Source: Cryomorphaceae bacterium 1068 (lineage in GTDB: Bacteria; Bacteroidota; Bacteroidia; Flavobacteriales_D; Cryomorphaceae). From it: a stretch of 64,000 bases of DNA. The DNA lies in assembly GCA_027214385.1 (NCBI GenBank), contig JAPVXR010000007.1, positions 124,001-188,000 of the forward strand, written 5' to 3'. Below, in pieces: positions 55,525 to 63,691 of the stretch; position 1 is the stretch's first letter; each line of letters begins with the position of its first letter. The notes below the pieces were generated by a model, which was not told where the DNA came from, did not search any database, and saw nothing but the letters and a program-made list of their open reading frames with translations. A program made the position numbers and the translations under genes.

Positions 55525-56610
55525 TTGAAAGCTATTACATTTGGCGTCGTGGCAAGACTTGCACTCTTTTTTCTGTTAATCACATTCTCTACACAAGCCC
55601 AACAGACTTCGTGGGATATTGAGGCTACTGCTCTTGCCGGGGTTCTATTGCCACATCACGAGGATATGCTCTACCTTAGGGATGGACACGTTCTTGGTGG
55701 AGAAATAAGCTTGACCAAAAGAACGGACGGTAGTAAAGATTGGCACCATCGCTATTTTTTTCCTCGATGGGGATTTAGTGTAAACGGCTACGATCTCGGA
55801 TCTCAATACATGGGAAATGGCTATGCGGGAAGGGTTTTCTTCGATCTCCCTATGACGGAAAAGAGAAATTTCTTTTTGAAATTATCTATCGGTGCGGGCT
55901 GGATCGAAAAGCCATTTGAAGCTGATGAAAACACGCGAAATTCAGCGATAGGTTCTCATCTCAATGCGGCCCTCGGACTTGAGGCTCATTTCAATTTGAA
56001 GCTCGGCGAAAAATGGGCGTTCAGACCAGGCATTGGCATTCACCACTATTCGAATGGGGCCTCGAAAATGCCAAATTCAGGAATAAACCTTGGCTTGATA
56101 CGAATGGCATTTATGTATCAGTTTGCCCCTCAGCCTTTACCCGAATTGAAAATACCCGAGTATACACCAACAAAAGCAAACTTAATCGTCGGCGTATCCG
56201 GAGGCATGAAAGAGATTAAGCCGATCGGTGGAAAGAAATACGGCGTCATCAATGTTTTCGGAATTTACCAAAAGCGGATATCCGGTAAATCTTCATTTGG
56301 AGGTGAGCTTGGGGTAAATTACAATGAGAGTCTGCAATACGCTAATGACCAGGCAGATCAGGACAATCCGGATTCAAAGGATAATTTCAGACCTTACATT
56401 GCGGGAATCTACCAACTGCATTTTGATCCACTGTCGATAAGATTGAGTTTGGGTGGCTACATTGCGCCGCGCTATACCGATGACGGACTCATCTTTCTGC
56501 GGTATCACTTGGTTTATGATCTTGATCGAGTACAATTCTTTGCGGGATTGAAATCGCATTACGCGAAAGCGGATAATATCGAAATAGGACTAGCCTATAG
56601 ACTGAAATGA
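55525..56610 (+). CDS. PagL-like acyloxyacyl hydrolase (lipid A 3-O-deacylase family)
   Basis: A 361-residue outer-membrane protein beginning at a TTG (MKAITFGVVARLALFFLLIT signal peptide). The barrel contains GIHHYSNGASKMPNSGINLG near residue 172, the active-site signature of the PagL/acyloxyacyl hydrolase family with the catalytic His-Ser pair (HxSN). PagL removes the 3-O-linked acyl chain of lipid A. The protein is longer than PagL itself, with an additional C-terminal half of barrel strands (YQLHFDPLSIRLSLGGYI), as is common in Bacteroidota homologues. It overlaps the DUF2807 gene by 4 bases. Confidence 0.85.
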   Translation: MKAITFGVVARLALFFLLITFSTQAQQTSWDIEATALAGVLLPHHEDMLYLRDGHVLGGEISLTKRTDGSKDWHHRYFFPRWGFSVNGYDLGSQYMGNGYAGRVFFDLPMTEKRNFFLKLSIGAGWIEKPFEADENTRNSAIGSHLNAALGLEAHFNLKLGEKWAFRPGIGIHHYSNGASKMPNSGINLGLIRMAFMYQFAPQPLPELKIPEYTPTKANLIVGVSGGMKEIKPIGGKKYGVINVFGIYQKRISGKSSFGGELGVNYNESLQYANDQADQDNPDSKDNFRPYIAGIYQLHFDPLSIRLSLGGYIAPRYTDDGLIFLRYHLVYDLDRVQFFAGLKSHYAKADNIEIGLAYRLK

Positions 56611-57335
56611 GAAAAGTCGTCATCATATCGCTATTGTTAATCACTGCTAGTTGTGGCAAGGAAAATCGCTGGGATTGCTTCAAGTCTTATGGAGATAAAA
56701 CAACCGAGACTCGGACTCTTGGTGAATTTGACTCAGTTTTTCTAGAGAGCAATATTGATGTAGAATACCACTATTCAACCGATTATCTAATAGAAGTTGT
56801 TTTTGGTGATAATATCATTGAACACATCAAAACCGATGTAGAGGATGGTGAGTTGAAAATTTCGAACGAGACAACTTGCAATTGGGTAAGAGACTTGAGC
56901 AAGCGTCCGCTTGCCAAAATCTACGCCCCTACCCTTGCATACATGGAAAACAGATGCTCCGGTGACATTACATTCGTGGACACGCTGTACTCAGATGAAT
57001 TCATTTACGAGCAATGGGAAAGCAACGGAGTGGCGAATTTCTTGGTAGAAAATGATCTAACCATTGTTAAAATGCACGTGGGATACTGTGACGTAACGAT
57101 AAGTGGAAACACAGGCCAAGCCGAGTTTTACTCTGCCTCTGTAGGAAGACTTAGAGCGCGCAATTTAATTAGCCCTATAACGCTCAGTAACAATACTTCT
57201 ATTCAAGACATGGAGCTCTATGCGGCTGATTACCTGTACGCGGAGATTAATCTTAATGGTGACATAAGGTACGCCGGAGAACCAGAGGAGATTGATGAAA
57301 ACATCTCGGGCTCCGGAATGCTTTCACCTCTCTGA
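56607..57335 (+). CDS. DUF2807 (GIN-domain) lipoprotein
   Basis: A 242-residue lipoprotein with lipobox TASC near residue 16 (SLLLITASCGK). The rest is the repetitive beta-helix known as DUF2807, or putative auto-transporter adhesin head GIN domain: DSVFLESNIDVEYHY, YLIEVVFGDN, DGELKISNETTC, then stacked short strands to EINLNGDIRYAG. Members are common in Bacteroidota and have no proven enzymatic role. Coupled to the PagL-like gene by an ATGA overlap, it could act on or bind the outer membrane. Confidence 0.85.
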   Translation: MRKVVIISLLLITASCGKENRWDCFKSYGDKTTETRTLGEFDSVFLESNIDVEYHYSTDYLIEVVFGDNIIEHIKTDVEDGELKISNETTCNWVRDLSKRPLAKIYAPTLAYMENRCSGDITFVDTLYSDEFIYEQWESNGVANFLVENDLTIVKMHVGYCDVTISGNTGQAEFYSASVGRLRARNLISPITLSNNTSIQDMELYAADYLYAEINLNGDIRYAGEPEEIDENISGSGMLSPL

Positions 57336-57367
57336 ATTCTTAACTACCACTTTTCAAACTCACTTTG

Positions 57368-57375
57368 TATCTTTG
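57368..57375 (+). promoter_or_regulatory. -7 box upstream of the small membrane protein
   Basis: TATCTTTG matches TAnnTTTG exactly, with a 15-base leader before the ATG at 57391. No -33 TTG at the right distance is seen. Confidence 0.5.
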
Positions 57376-57390
57376 CCGAAAGTTTAAATC

Positions 57391-57585
57391 ATGATTAAGC
57401 TCGTATTTCTTACTGTAGGACTTTTAGCCTTAGCTTTTGCAGGAATTGCTATCAAAATTCTGGTTAAAAAAGACGGACAATTTGCCGGAACTTGCGCGAG
57501 CAACAACCCTCTTGTACAGCAAGAAGGAGCTTCATGTGGTGTGTGCGGCGCACGCCCCGAAGAGCAGTGCCGAAAAGACGATTAA
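57391..57585 (+). CDS. Small single-pass membrane protein with cysteine-rich tail
   Basis: A 64-residue protein. One hydrophobic helix (LVFLTVGLLALAFAGIAIKI) is followed by DGQFAGTCASNNP and CGVCGARPEEQC, giving four cysteines with CxxC spacing that could bind a metal or cluster. Similar small proteins occur near apbE genes in Bacteroidota, so a role in flavinylated membrane redox proteins is possible. The strong -7 box supports that it is a real gene. It overlaps convergent apbE by 4 bases at the 3' end. Confidence 0.8.
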   Translation: MIKLVFLTVGLLALAFAGIAIKILVKKDGQFAGTCASNNPLVQQEGASCGVCGARPEEQCRKDD

Positions 57586-58613
57586 AGATTTTCCAGCGCT
57601 TTTTTCAAGCCTTCGCTTGTATAAGTTATTACCTCACCTTCTTCATCATAAATCAAGAACACCTCGAGATTCATTTCGGGGTGTGAAGCCAAGAACTCCT
57701 TGGTTTCCTCCACTCCCATTACCATGAACGCTGTGGCAAAGGCATCCGCATTCGTGCAATTGGATGCCATAACCGTTGCGCTAAGCAAATTGTGATTTAC
57801 CGGCTCACCCGTTGATGGATCAATGGTATGAGAATACTTCCTCCCATCTTTTTCGTAGAATTTTCGATAGCTCCCTGAAGTGGCCAATGCCGCATTATTT
57901 AACGTTACGATTGCCTCGAGCCGTCGGTTTTGCGAAGTAGAACTTGGCTTGTCCACTCCTATTCGCCAGTATTCTTCATTCTCGTTTTTTCCTGCCGCTT
58001 TTACCTCACCTCCGATCTCGACCATATAATCCGCAATACCTTCACTTTCAAGGAAATCGCTAACAACATCAACCGAATAGCCTTGAGCGATGCCATTAAC
58101 ATCCATTTGGTGTCCCTGATACTTTACGAAAAGGATACTCTCAGAACTCTCATCGGCGATGATTTGAAAATCGTAATTGACAAAATCCCTAAGCGAGTCA
58201 AGGTTTTCTCCTGCATTCAGTTCACCTCCGTCAGGACCAAAACCCCAAGCCCTAACCAAAGGCATGATCATGGGCTGGAAGGCTCCTTGGGTCATATCGT
58301 GAACTTCTCTTCCTCTGAAGAAGACAGTCAAAAAATGGTCGTCAGCAACCAATATGGATTCGGTACCATTGAATTCAGTTAATACAGATTCATCCACCCA
58401 AGCTGATAATGAAAGATCAATTTGACGCAAAATTGAATCAATCTGCGATTTTTCAACCTGCACTTCTCCTGAATATTTAATGGAATAGGTAGTGCCTTGA
58501 GCCTCGCCTTGAATCAATTGGACATCAGTATTTTCCACCTTTTGAGTTTGTGGACTATCGCAGGAATAAAGCAGAAGAATGGCGGATAAAATAAAAAGAG
58601 TGGAGTATTTCAT
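57582..58613 (-). CDS. apbE: FAD:protein FMN transferase (ApbE)
   Basis: ApbE attaches FMN covalently to Thr or Ser in NqrB/NqrC/RnfG-type proteins. The 343-residue protein is a predicted lipoprotein (LLLYSCDS, Cys18), consistent with periplasmic ApbE. Family motifs include GTTYSIKYSG near residue 41, DVNGIAQGYSVDVVSDFLE near 172, and GEPVNHNLLSATVMASNCTNADAFATAF near 270, the FAD-binding and catalytic region with TNADAFAT. No nqr or rnf genes are in the window, so its target lies elsewhere. Confidence 0.95.
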   Translation of the reverse strand: MKYSTLFILSAILLLYSCDSPQTQKVENTDVQLIQGEAQGTTYSIKYSGEVQVEKSQIDSILRQIDLSLSAWVDESVLTEFNGTESILVADDHFLTVFFRGREVHDMTQGAFQPMIMPLVRAWGFGPDGGELNAGENLDSLRDFVNYDFQIIADESSESILFVKYQGHQMDVNGIAQGYSVDVVSDFLESEGIADYMVEIGGEVKAAGKNENEEYWRIGVDKPSSTSQNRRLEAIVTLNNAALATSGSYRKFYEKDGRKYSHTIDPSTGEPVNHNLLSATVMASNCTNADAFATAFMVMGVEETKEFLASHPEMNLEVFLIYDEEGEVITYTSEGLKKALENL

Positions 58614-58620
58614 CTGAATG

Positions 58621-58651
58621 TTGGCTCTCTAGTCCTCAACTAATACCTTAG
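58621..58651 (+). promoter_or_regulatory. Candidate promoter of the ChlI-like ATPase gene
   Basis: TACCTTAG (58644-58651) is one base off TAnnTTTG, with TTG (58621-58623) 20 bases upstream. The leader would be about 25 nt. Confidence 0.35.
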
Positions 58652-58667
58652 AGGATTGTTAGAAGTT

Positions 58668-58702
58668 CAAAGGTATATCATATGTCAAAAAGCCGCGCCA
58701 AA
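58668..58702 (-). promoter_or_regulatory. Promoter of apbE
   Basis: TACCTTTG (58675-58668, - strand) matches TAnnTTTG, and TTTG (58702-58699) lies 23 bases upstream, partly inside the first codons of the divergent gene. The leader is about 50 nt. Confidence 0.6.
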
Positions 58703-60169
58703 ACCTTGGCCGAATTAAAAGCCACGGGATACGAGCCCAAAAACATTAAGGATGAGATCAGGGAAAATCTGATCGAAAAACTCAAGACGGGAGAGCCCGT
58801 TTTTGAAGGTGTCCTTGGTTACGAAAAAACGGTATTCCCCGAAGTTGAAAGGGCCATTTTATCGAGGCATAACATAAATTTCCTCGGTCTTCGCGGTCAA
58901 GCGAAAACGCGCATGGCAAGACAGCTCGTGCAGCTTTTGGACGAATACATCCCAATCGTTAAAGGCTCCGTAATTCACGATGATCCATTGCGACCCATTT
59001 CCAACTATTCGAAAGATATTATCGAGAAGCAAGGTGATGAAACGCTTATTGACTGGGTACATCGCGATGAGCGCTACACTGAGAAATTGGCAACACCCGA
59101 CGTTACAGTCGCCGATCTGATTGGTGACGTTGACCCTATCAAAGCTGCTAATCTCAAATTGGATTATGCTGATGAGCGTGTGATTCACTTCGGGTTGATC
59201 CCCAGATCACATCGCGGAATATTCGTCATTAACGAATTACCTGATTTGCAACCCAGAATTCAAGTGGCTCTTTTCAATATTTTGCAAGAAGGAGATATTC
59301 AAATCCGAGGGTTTAAATTGAGATTGCCTTTGGACGTGATGTTTGTGTTTACGGCCAATCCGGAAGACTATACAAACCGTGGTGCTATTATCACACCGCT
59401 GAAGGATAGAATTCAGAGCCAGATATTGACGCACTATCCCAAGGACATTGAGATCTCAGCTTCCATCACTAAGCAAGAGGCGAAGCTAACCGACGAGCAG
59501 AAGAAAACCGTCGAAATCCCAGACCTGGTTGCAAAAATTATTGAGCAGTTGGCCGTAGAAGCTAGGAATAGCGAATATGTAGATCAAAAAAGTGGTGTAT
59601 CAGCAAGACTCACCATCTCGGCTTACGAGAACATTGCCAGCGCTGTGGAAAGAAGGATTTTGATCAATGGCGAGGCAAAGGGTCGAGCACGAATTGGTGA
59701 CCTATTAGGCATTCTACCTTCTATTACCGGAAAGGTCGAGTTGGTATATGAAGGCGAACAGGAAGGAGCAAAAAATGTGGCGTTCAGCCTTATGGGAAAA
59801 GCCATCCGCAGTCTCTTTGCACAATATTTCCCCGACCCTGAATTGGCCAAGCGCCGAAAAAACGAACCGAATCCCTACGAAAAGGTAATCGGATGGTTTG
59901 GCAAAAACGACTTGGAACTTGAGGCCGATTTTACTGAAAAGGAATACAAGGCCAAGTTGAATGAAATTCCTGACTTGGATAAGATATCGGCAAAGTATAA
60001 TCCGAATGTGAACGAAGAAGATAAACTCTTGCTCATGGAATTCATTCTACATGGATTAGCTGAATATTCGATGCTTAGCAAAAACGTAATGGAAGAAGGG
60101 CTTTCGTTTTCCGACTTGTTCAGTAGCGTATTCAGCATGGACGATTACGACGAGCAAGACAATATTTGA
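58682..60169 (+). CDS. Magnesium chelatase ChlI-like AAA+ ATPase
   Basis: A 495-residue AAA+ protein resembling the ATPase subunit of magnesium chelatase and MoxR-like chaperones, though this organism shows no sign of chlorophyll synthesis. The Walker A is GLRGQAKTR near residue 70. The Walker B reads GIFVINELPDLQPR near 180, with Asn where most AAA+ proteins have Asp before the catalytic Glu. Sensor-1 is VFVFTANPEDY, and the arginine-finger region is PLKDRIQSQI. The C-terminal ~120 residues are helical. Homologues usually pair with a VWA protein, but here the next genes are a CPBP protease (one-base TGATG overlap) and a lipoprotein. Confidence 0.88.
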   Translation: MSKSRAKTLAELKATGYEPKNIKDEIRENLIEKLKTGEPVFEGVLGYEKTVFPEVERAILSRHNINFLGLRGQAKTRMARQLVQLLDEYIPIVKGSVIHDDPLRPISNYSKDIIEKQGDETLIDWVHRDERYTEKLATPDVTVADLIGDVDPIKAANLKLDYADERVIHFGLIPRSHRGIFVINELPDLQPRIQVALFNILQEGDIQIRGFKLRLPLDVMFVFTANPEDYTNRGAIITPLKDRIQSQILTHYPKDIEISASITKQEAKLTDEQKKTVEIPDLVAKIIEQLAVEARNSEYVDQKSGVSARLTISAYENIASAVERRILINGEAKGRARIGDLLGILPSITGKVELVYEGEQEGAKNVAFSLMGKAIRSLFAQYFPDPELAKRRKNEPNPYEKVIGWFGKNDLELEADFTEKEYKAKLNEIPDLDKISAKYNPNVNEEDKLLLMEFILHGLAEYSMLSKNVMEEGLSFSDLFSSVFSMDDYDEQDNI

Positions 60170-60756
60170 TGAAACGCCGATTGATAGGTCTAGCTTGGGT
60201 CACACTTTTGGGTTTCCCACTGATAGGCTGGCTCTTGCTATACTTTTTTCGCGATGAACCTTTACAACTCATTTTCAGAAGTTCATCGTCGATTCCATTG
60301 CAAGTTGTTATTGGTCTCATCTCGGGCACTCTTCTTGGCTTAGCCGCAAAGTGGCTTATCACCAGGCCCTTTCTAAACCAAGTCGGGATCAAGTACGGCC
60401 GGATTATCCAAAATTTTGGTATTTCAACAGCGGGTATTTGGTTCGTCTCATTCTGTGCCGGTTTTGGAGAGGAACTCCTTTTTAGAGGAGCCATTCAGCC
60501 ATTAATCGGAATTTGGGTCACAGCCTTTGTTTTTGTTGCGATACATGGATACCTCGATCCGAGAGATTGGAAGATCTCAGTTTATGGAATATTCATGACG
60601 TTAGCCATTGCAGCTCTTGGTTATCTCACCGAATACTTTGGAATATGGACTGCTGCGACCGCTCATATGATGATAGATGTAGTGTTGTTTTATTACCTTA
60701 CTCGGTTGAAGATTCAACCCGAAAATATTTACCAAGTTGATTCACATGAATTCTAA
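60169..60756 (+). CDS. CPBP family intramembrane metalloprotease
   Basis: A 195-residue polytopic membrane protein of the CAAX/CPBP (Abi) family. The active-site EExxxR motif is EELLFRG at residues 101-107, followed by the downstream histidine motifs VAIHGYLDP and AHMMIDVVLFYY. Such proteases cleave prenylated or membrane substrates in known members. The ATG at 60169 overlaps the ATPase stop by one base; a TTG at 60166 is also possible. It overlaps the next lipoprotein by 11 bases, so the three genes form one operon. The substrate is unknown. Confidence 0.9.
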   Translation: MKRRLIGLAWVTLLGFPLIGWLLLYFFRDEPLQLIFRSSSSIPLQVVIGLISGTLLGLAAKWLITRPFLNQVGIKYGRIIQNFGISTAGIWFVSFCAGFGEELLFRGAIQPLIGIWVTAFVFVAIHGYLDPRDWKISVYGIFMTLAIAALGYLTEYFGIWTAATAHMMIDVVLFYYLTRLKIQPENIYQVDSHEF

Positions 60757-61684
60757 TTTCCTTCTTTTTCTTCTTTTTTTCTTTCTACTCACCTCGTGTG
60801 ATGCCCAAGTGAATACCTCTCCTGATGATCCCTACCAAACTTCTCATCCTGAGTCTTTCGCCAACTACTGGTACTCGGGTGAAGCAGAGTTGAATAGGTA
60901 TGAGTTAGATCAAATGCGATACGGCGAGGTGAGAAAAGGCGAAGCGGTTATGATTTTCGTAACAGAAGATTTCCTTCCTGATGATCAGGTTAAAAAGGAA
61001 TTTGGCGATAAGCCGGCAACAAGCATCTTGAAAATTAACTTCCTTAAAAAATTCATTACGGGCATCTATGATTATTCGACTATGACCAGTGCTTTCACTC
61101 CGATCGAATTTAGAAAGTTTCCCTCTACGCTAAAGGTCACGTTTTCGTCGCAAGATTGGTGTGGACAGGTATTTGGACAAATGAATTTTAAAGATCGAAA
61201 GCTAAATTTTCAAACTCGATCCTACTTCCAGGCAGAAGGAGACGAGGACTTGTCTTTTGATGCGACATATATCGAAGATGACATTTGGAATAGAATGAGA
61301 TTGGAACCTCAAACATTGCCTTTGGGTAAGATTGAGATGGTGCCATCCATGGAATATTTGCGGCTCAAACACAAAGAGGTAAAATCCTACCTATGCGAGG
61401 CAAATCTTTTTCTTCAAGTAAATGACGATAAGTCGGGTGAAGAATTTTATTCCTACCAATTGACATACCCCGAGCTTGACAGGAAGCTCATTGTTAATTG
61501 CGAAAGCCGCTTCCCTTTTAGGATTTTGGGTTGGAAAGAAATATGGAATGCTTCTTCCGGTAATCCTCAAGTCACTGAAGCGAGACTCACCGAAACGATG
61601 AAAAAACCCTATTGGGCTCTCAATTCTGAAAAAGAAAAAGCCCTAAGAGATTCCTTAGGGCTCGACTACCGAATAGATCGATAA
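60746..61684 (+). CDS. Conserved lipoprotein of unknown function
   Basis: A 312-residue lipoprotein starting at the ATG at 60746, with lipobox LTSC (FFFLLTSCDAQ). The mature part begins ESFANYWYSGEAELNRYELD, then MRYGEVRKGEAVMIFVTEDF, a pattern seen in Bacteroidota lipoproteins sometimes mislabelled as Maf. A conserved segment SQDWCGQVFGQMN near 140 contains a lone cysteine. No catalytic motif is evident, so the function is unknown. It is coupled by an 11-base overlap to the CPBP protease. Its last codons contain the terminator of the opposing DUF2911 gene. Confidence 0.75.
   Translation: MNSNFLLFLLFFFLLTSCDAQVNTSPDDPYQTSHPESFANYWYSGEAELNRYELDQMRYGEVRKGEAVMIFVTEDFLPDDQVKKEFGDKPATSILKINFLKKFITGIYDYSTMTSAFTPIEFRKFPSTLKVTFSSQDWCGQVFGQMNFKDRKLNFQTRSYFQAEGDEDLSFDATYIEDDIWNRMRLEPQTLPLGKIEMVPSMEYLRLKHKEVKSYLCEANLFLQVNDDKSGEEFYSYQLTYPELDRKLIVNCESRFPFRILGWKEIWNASSGNPQVTEARLTETMKKPYWALNSEKEKALRDSLGLDYRIDR
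61639..61662 (-). terminator. Terminator of the DUF2911 gene inside the opposing CDS
   Basis: AGCCCTAAG (61639-61647) and CTTAGGGCT (61654-61662) form a perfect 9-bp stem with a 6-base loop. On the - strand it is followed by TTTTTCTTTTTC. It lies 43 bases after the DUF2911 stop, and within the end of the + strand lipoprotein gene. Confidence 0.75.
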
Positions 61685-61704
61685 GTTAATTCGGAAGATA
61701 TTCT

Positions 61705-62223
61705 TTATCCAATTTCGAAAGAAACAACCATATTTTCCCACATCATGGTTACTACTCCGCCTTCAGAAACCCGGAACATCAGTCTTTCCTGACTGTCTTT
61801 GTTCATCTGAGATTTCACGGTAAAACGATGAACGTCTTTGGATTCATCGTAGTTGTATGCGCCCCATTGATCCCATTCACTGTTTAAGATTATTGTCCAT
61901 TCGTCCTTACCGGGAATGGTAAATAGCGCATATTTTCCAGCAGGGACCAACTTTCCACCAATCTTCATGTCTTTTTCTAACATAATCGTAGTGGCCTCAT
62001 TGGCTCCCGTTCTCCATATTTTTCCATAAGGAACAAGTTCTCCCCATATCACTCTATCTTTTACCGCAGGGGAAGAGTAGTCAATGGTCACTTTCCCCGA
62101 AGCCAATGTAGCTTCAGCCGTTTTTGGCGGACTAGGCCTGTCTGCTTTATCTTGAGCGCTCAATGAAGTTCCTACAAAAAGGAAGGCTATAAATAGTAAG
62201 CTGATTGTTTGAATTCTTTTCAT
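61705..62223 (-). CDS. DUF2911 domain protein
   Basis: A 172-residue exported protein with signal peptide ending near SLSAQDKAD. The DUF2911 signature is present: TIDYSSPAVKDRVIWGELVPYGKIWRTGANEATT near residue 46 and GKYALFTIPGKDEWTIILN near 105. The family is widespread in Bacteroidota and secreted or periplasmic, with no established biochemical role. It follows the repeat-protein gene by 20 bases on the same strand, and a terminator lies downstream. Confidence 0.92.
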   Translation of the reverse strand: MKRIQTISLLFIAFLFVGTSLSAQDKADRPSPPKTAEATLASGKVTIDYSSPAVKDRVIWGELVPYGKIWRTGANEATTIMLEKDMKIGGKLVPAGKYALFTIPGKDEWTIILNSEWDQWGAYNYDESKDVHRFTVKSQMNKDSQERLMFRVSEGGVVTMMWENMVVSFEIG

Positions 62224-62243
62224 GATTTTCTGAATTAGATGAT

Positions 62244-62690
62244 TTAGTCTGTGCTTATTCTGTGTACGTCGTTATTGTCTTGTTCAATTATGTCTTTGAC
62301 TTCTTCAATTCGTTTGGCAACAATAGCCATTTCTCGATGACCGTTTTTTATCAGCCAATTAAAGGAGGCTTGGTTTCCGTCGCCTGTCATGGCCACATGG
62401 GCCAAAACGTCAAATTTATACTTCTTTAGCCATTCGACGGCATCTTTCTTTCCTTCTGCACCAGCGATGGTAGCGGCCAAATGCTGATGGCCATTTTCCA
62501 AAAGCCATTTGAGCGCATCATCTTTGTTGTTTAGCGCAAAAACAAAAACGTTTAATTCAGGATAACCGTTGGTCGCGAGCCAATCCCTTATTTTTTTGTT
62601 ACCACCAATGGCCTCGGCCCAAGCCACAAGAATCTTCGCTGGATAAGATGTTTTCAATATCGACGTGATTTTGTCTATTTTTCGGCTCAT
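62244..62690 (-). CDS. Small protein of 25-residue tandem helical repeats, hypothetical
   Basis: A 148-residue protein with no signal or membrane segment. Four tandem units start with tryptophan at positions 37, 62, 87 and 112, exactly 25 residues apart, with a consensus near WLxxNGHxxLAxxxAxxxxKxDAxE. A fifth degenerate unit probably begins at residue 12. The unit is shorter than ankyrin (33) or TPR (34), though it could be a truncated ankyrin-like helix pair. It is predicted to be a small solenoid that binds a protein partner. It is co-transcribed with DUF2911 and divergent from the SDR gene by 15 bases. No family recognised. Confidence 0.75.
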   Translation of the reverse strand: MSRKIDKITSILKTSYPAKILVAWAEAIGGNKKIRDWLATNGYPELNVFVFALNNKDDALKWLLENGHQHLAATIAGAEGKKDAVEWLKKYKFDVLAHVAMTGDGNQASFNWLIKNGHREMAIVAKRIEEVKDIIEQDNNDVHRISTD

Positions 62691-62705
62691 CTAAAATTGT
62701 ACCAA

Positions 62706-63584
62706 ATGCAGTATTCGGAACCGATGTTTAAAGATAAGGTTTTAAAAGACAAAACAATTGTGATAACGGGGGGAGGAACAGGACTCGGAAGGAGTATGTC
62801 AACTTACTTTTCTCAACTCGGCGCTAACGTAGTCATTACCAGTAGAAAGCTAGATGTTCTTGAAAAAACGGCTGAAGAAATTTCAGCAGAAACAGGAGGG
62901 CGAGTGCTAGCTGTAGCTTGTGATGTTAGAAAAGAAGATGAAGTAAAAGCATTACTTGATGCCACGCTCAAAGAGTTCGGAGCGGTGCACGGTCTGTTGA
63001 ATAATGCTGCCGGTAACTTTATAAGCCCGACTGAAAGACTGAGCCCTAAGGCATTTAGTGTTATCATCGATATTGTATTAAAAGGTACGATCAATTGCAC
63101 GATGACCTTTGGTAAGCACTGGATAGAGCAGAAATCACCCGCCACAGTGCTGAATATTGTTACTACCTACGCTTCAACAGGTTCAGGTTTCGTAGTTCCT
63201 TCTGCCTGCGCCAAAGCGGGTGTACTCGCCATGACCAGAAGCTTGGCAGTAGAATGGGCCAAATACAAGATTAGATTTAATGCGATTGCTCCTGGCCCGT
63301 TTCCAACAAAAGGAGCTTGGGAGAGATTAGTCCCTGCCCCACTGAAGGAAAAAATTGCCCTTGAAAAGCGCATTCCGTTAAAGAGAATGGGAGAGCACCA
63401 AGAGCTATCAAATCTCGCAGCCTACCTCATGAGCGATTTCGCGGCTTACATGAATGGTGAAGTTGTTACAATCGATGGAGGCGAATGGCTGCAGGGTGCA
63501 GGACAGTTCAATCAACTAGAAGCTGTACCAAACGAGATGTGGGATGCAATCGAGCAACACATTCGTTCCCAAAAGGGCAGTTAG
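62706..63584 (+). CDS. SDR family oxidoreductase, 2,4-dienoyl-CoA reductase type
   Basis: A 292-residue classical SDR. The cofactor motif GGGTGLGRS and NNAAGNF are those of 2,4-dienoyl-CoA reductase (DECR). The catalytic Tyr, Ser and Lys show the DECR spacing (YAST...PSACAK: Tyr to Ser 11, Ser to Lys 4), unlike ordinary YxxxK SDRs. The protein probably reduces a double bond during degradation of unsaturated fatty acids, using NADPH. The start is taken at the ATG at 62706; a second ATG at 62724 is equally good by family length. The TTG at 62697 is less likely. No other beta-oxidation genes are nearby. Confidence 0.85.
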   Translation: MQYSEPMFKDKVLKDKTIVITGGGTGLGRSMSTYFSQLGANVVITSRKLDVLEKTAEEISAETGGRVLAVACDVRKEDEVKALLDATLKEFGAVHGLLNNAAGNFISPTERLSPKAFSVIIDIVLKGTINCTMTFGKHWIEQKSPATVLNIVTTYASTGSGFVVPSACAKAGVLAMTRSLAVEWAKYKIRFNAIAPGPFPTKGAWERLVPAPLKEKIALEKRIPLKRMGEHQELSNLAAYLMSDFAAYMNGEVVTIDGGEWLQGAGQFNQLEAVPNEMWDAIEQHIRSQKGS

Positions 63585-63663
63585 GCGGATTATTTTCCAT
63601 CCAGCAATCCTGTTAAAGTGTCAAAATTGGTCGTAACCATATAGCCTGAAAGGCAGTAAAAGG

Positions 63664-63691
63664 TCATGAATCCTGCAAATCTGATTCATGA
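63664..63691. repeat. Perfect inverted repeat over the M43 start codon
   Basis: TCATGAATC (63664-63672) and GATTCATGA (63683-63691) are perfect 9-base arms with a 10-base spacer. The right arm contains the ATG of the next gene (63688-63690), so folding of the mRNA would hide the start; it could instead be an operator. Confidence 0.6.
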
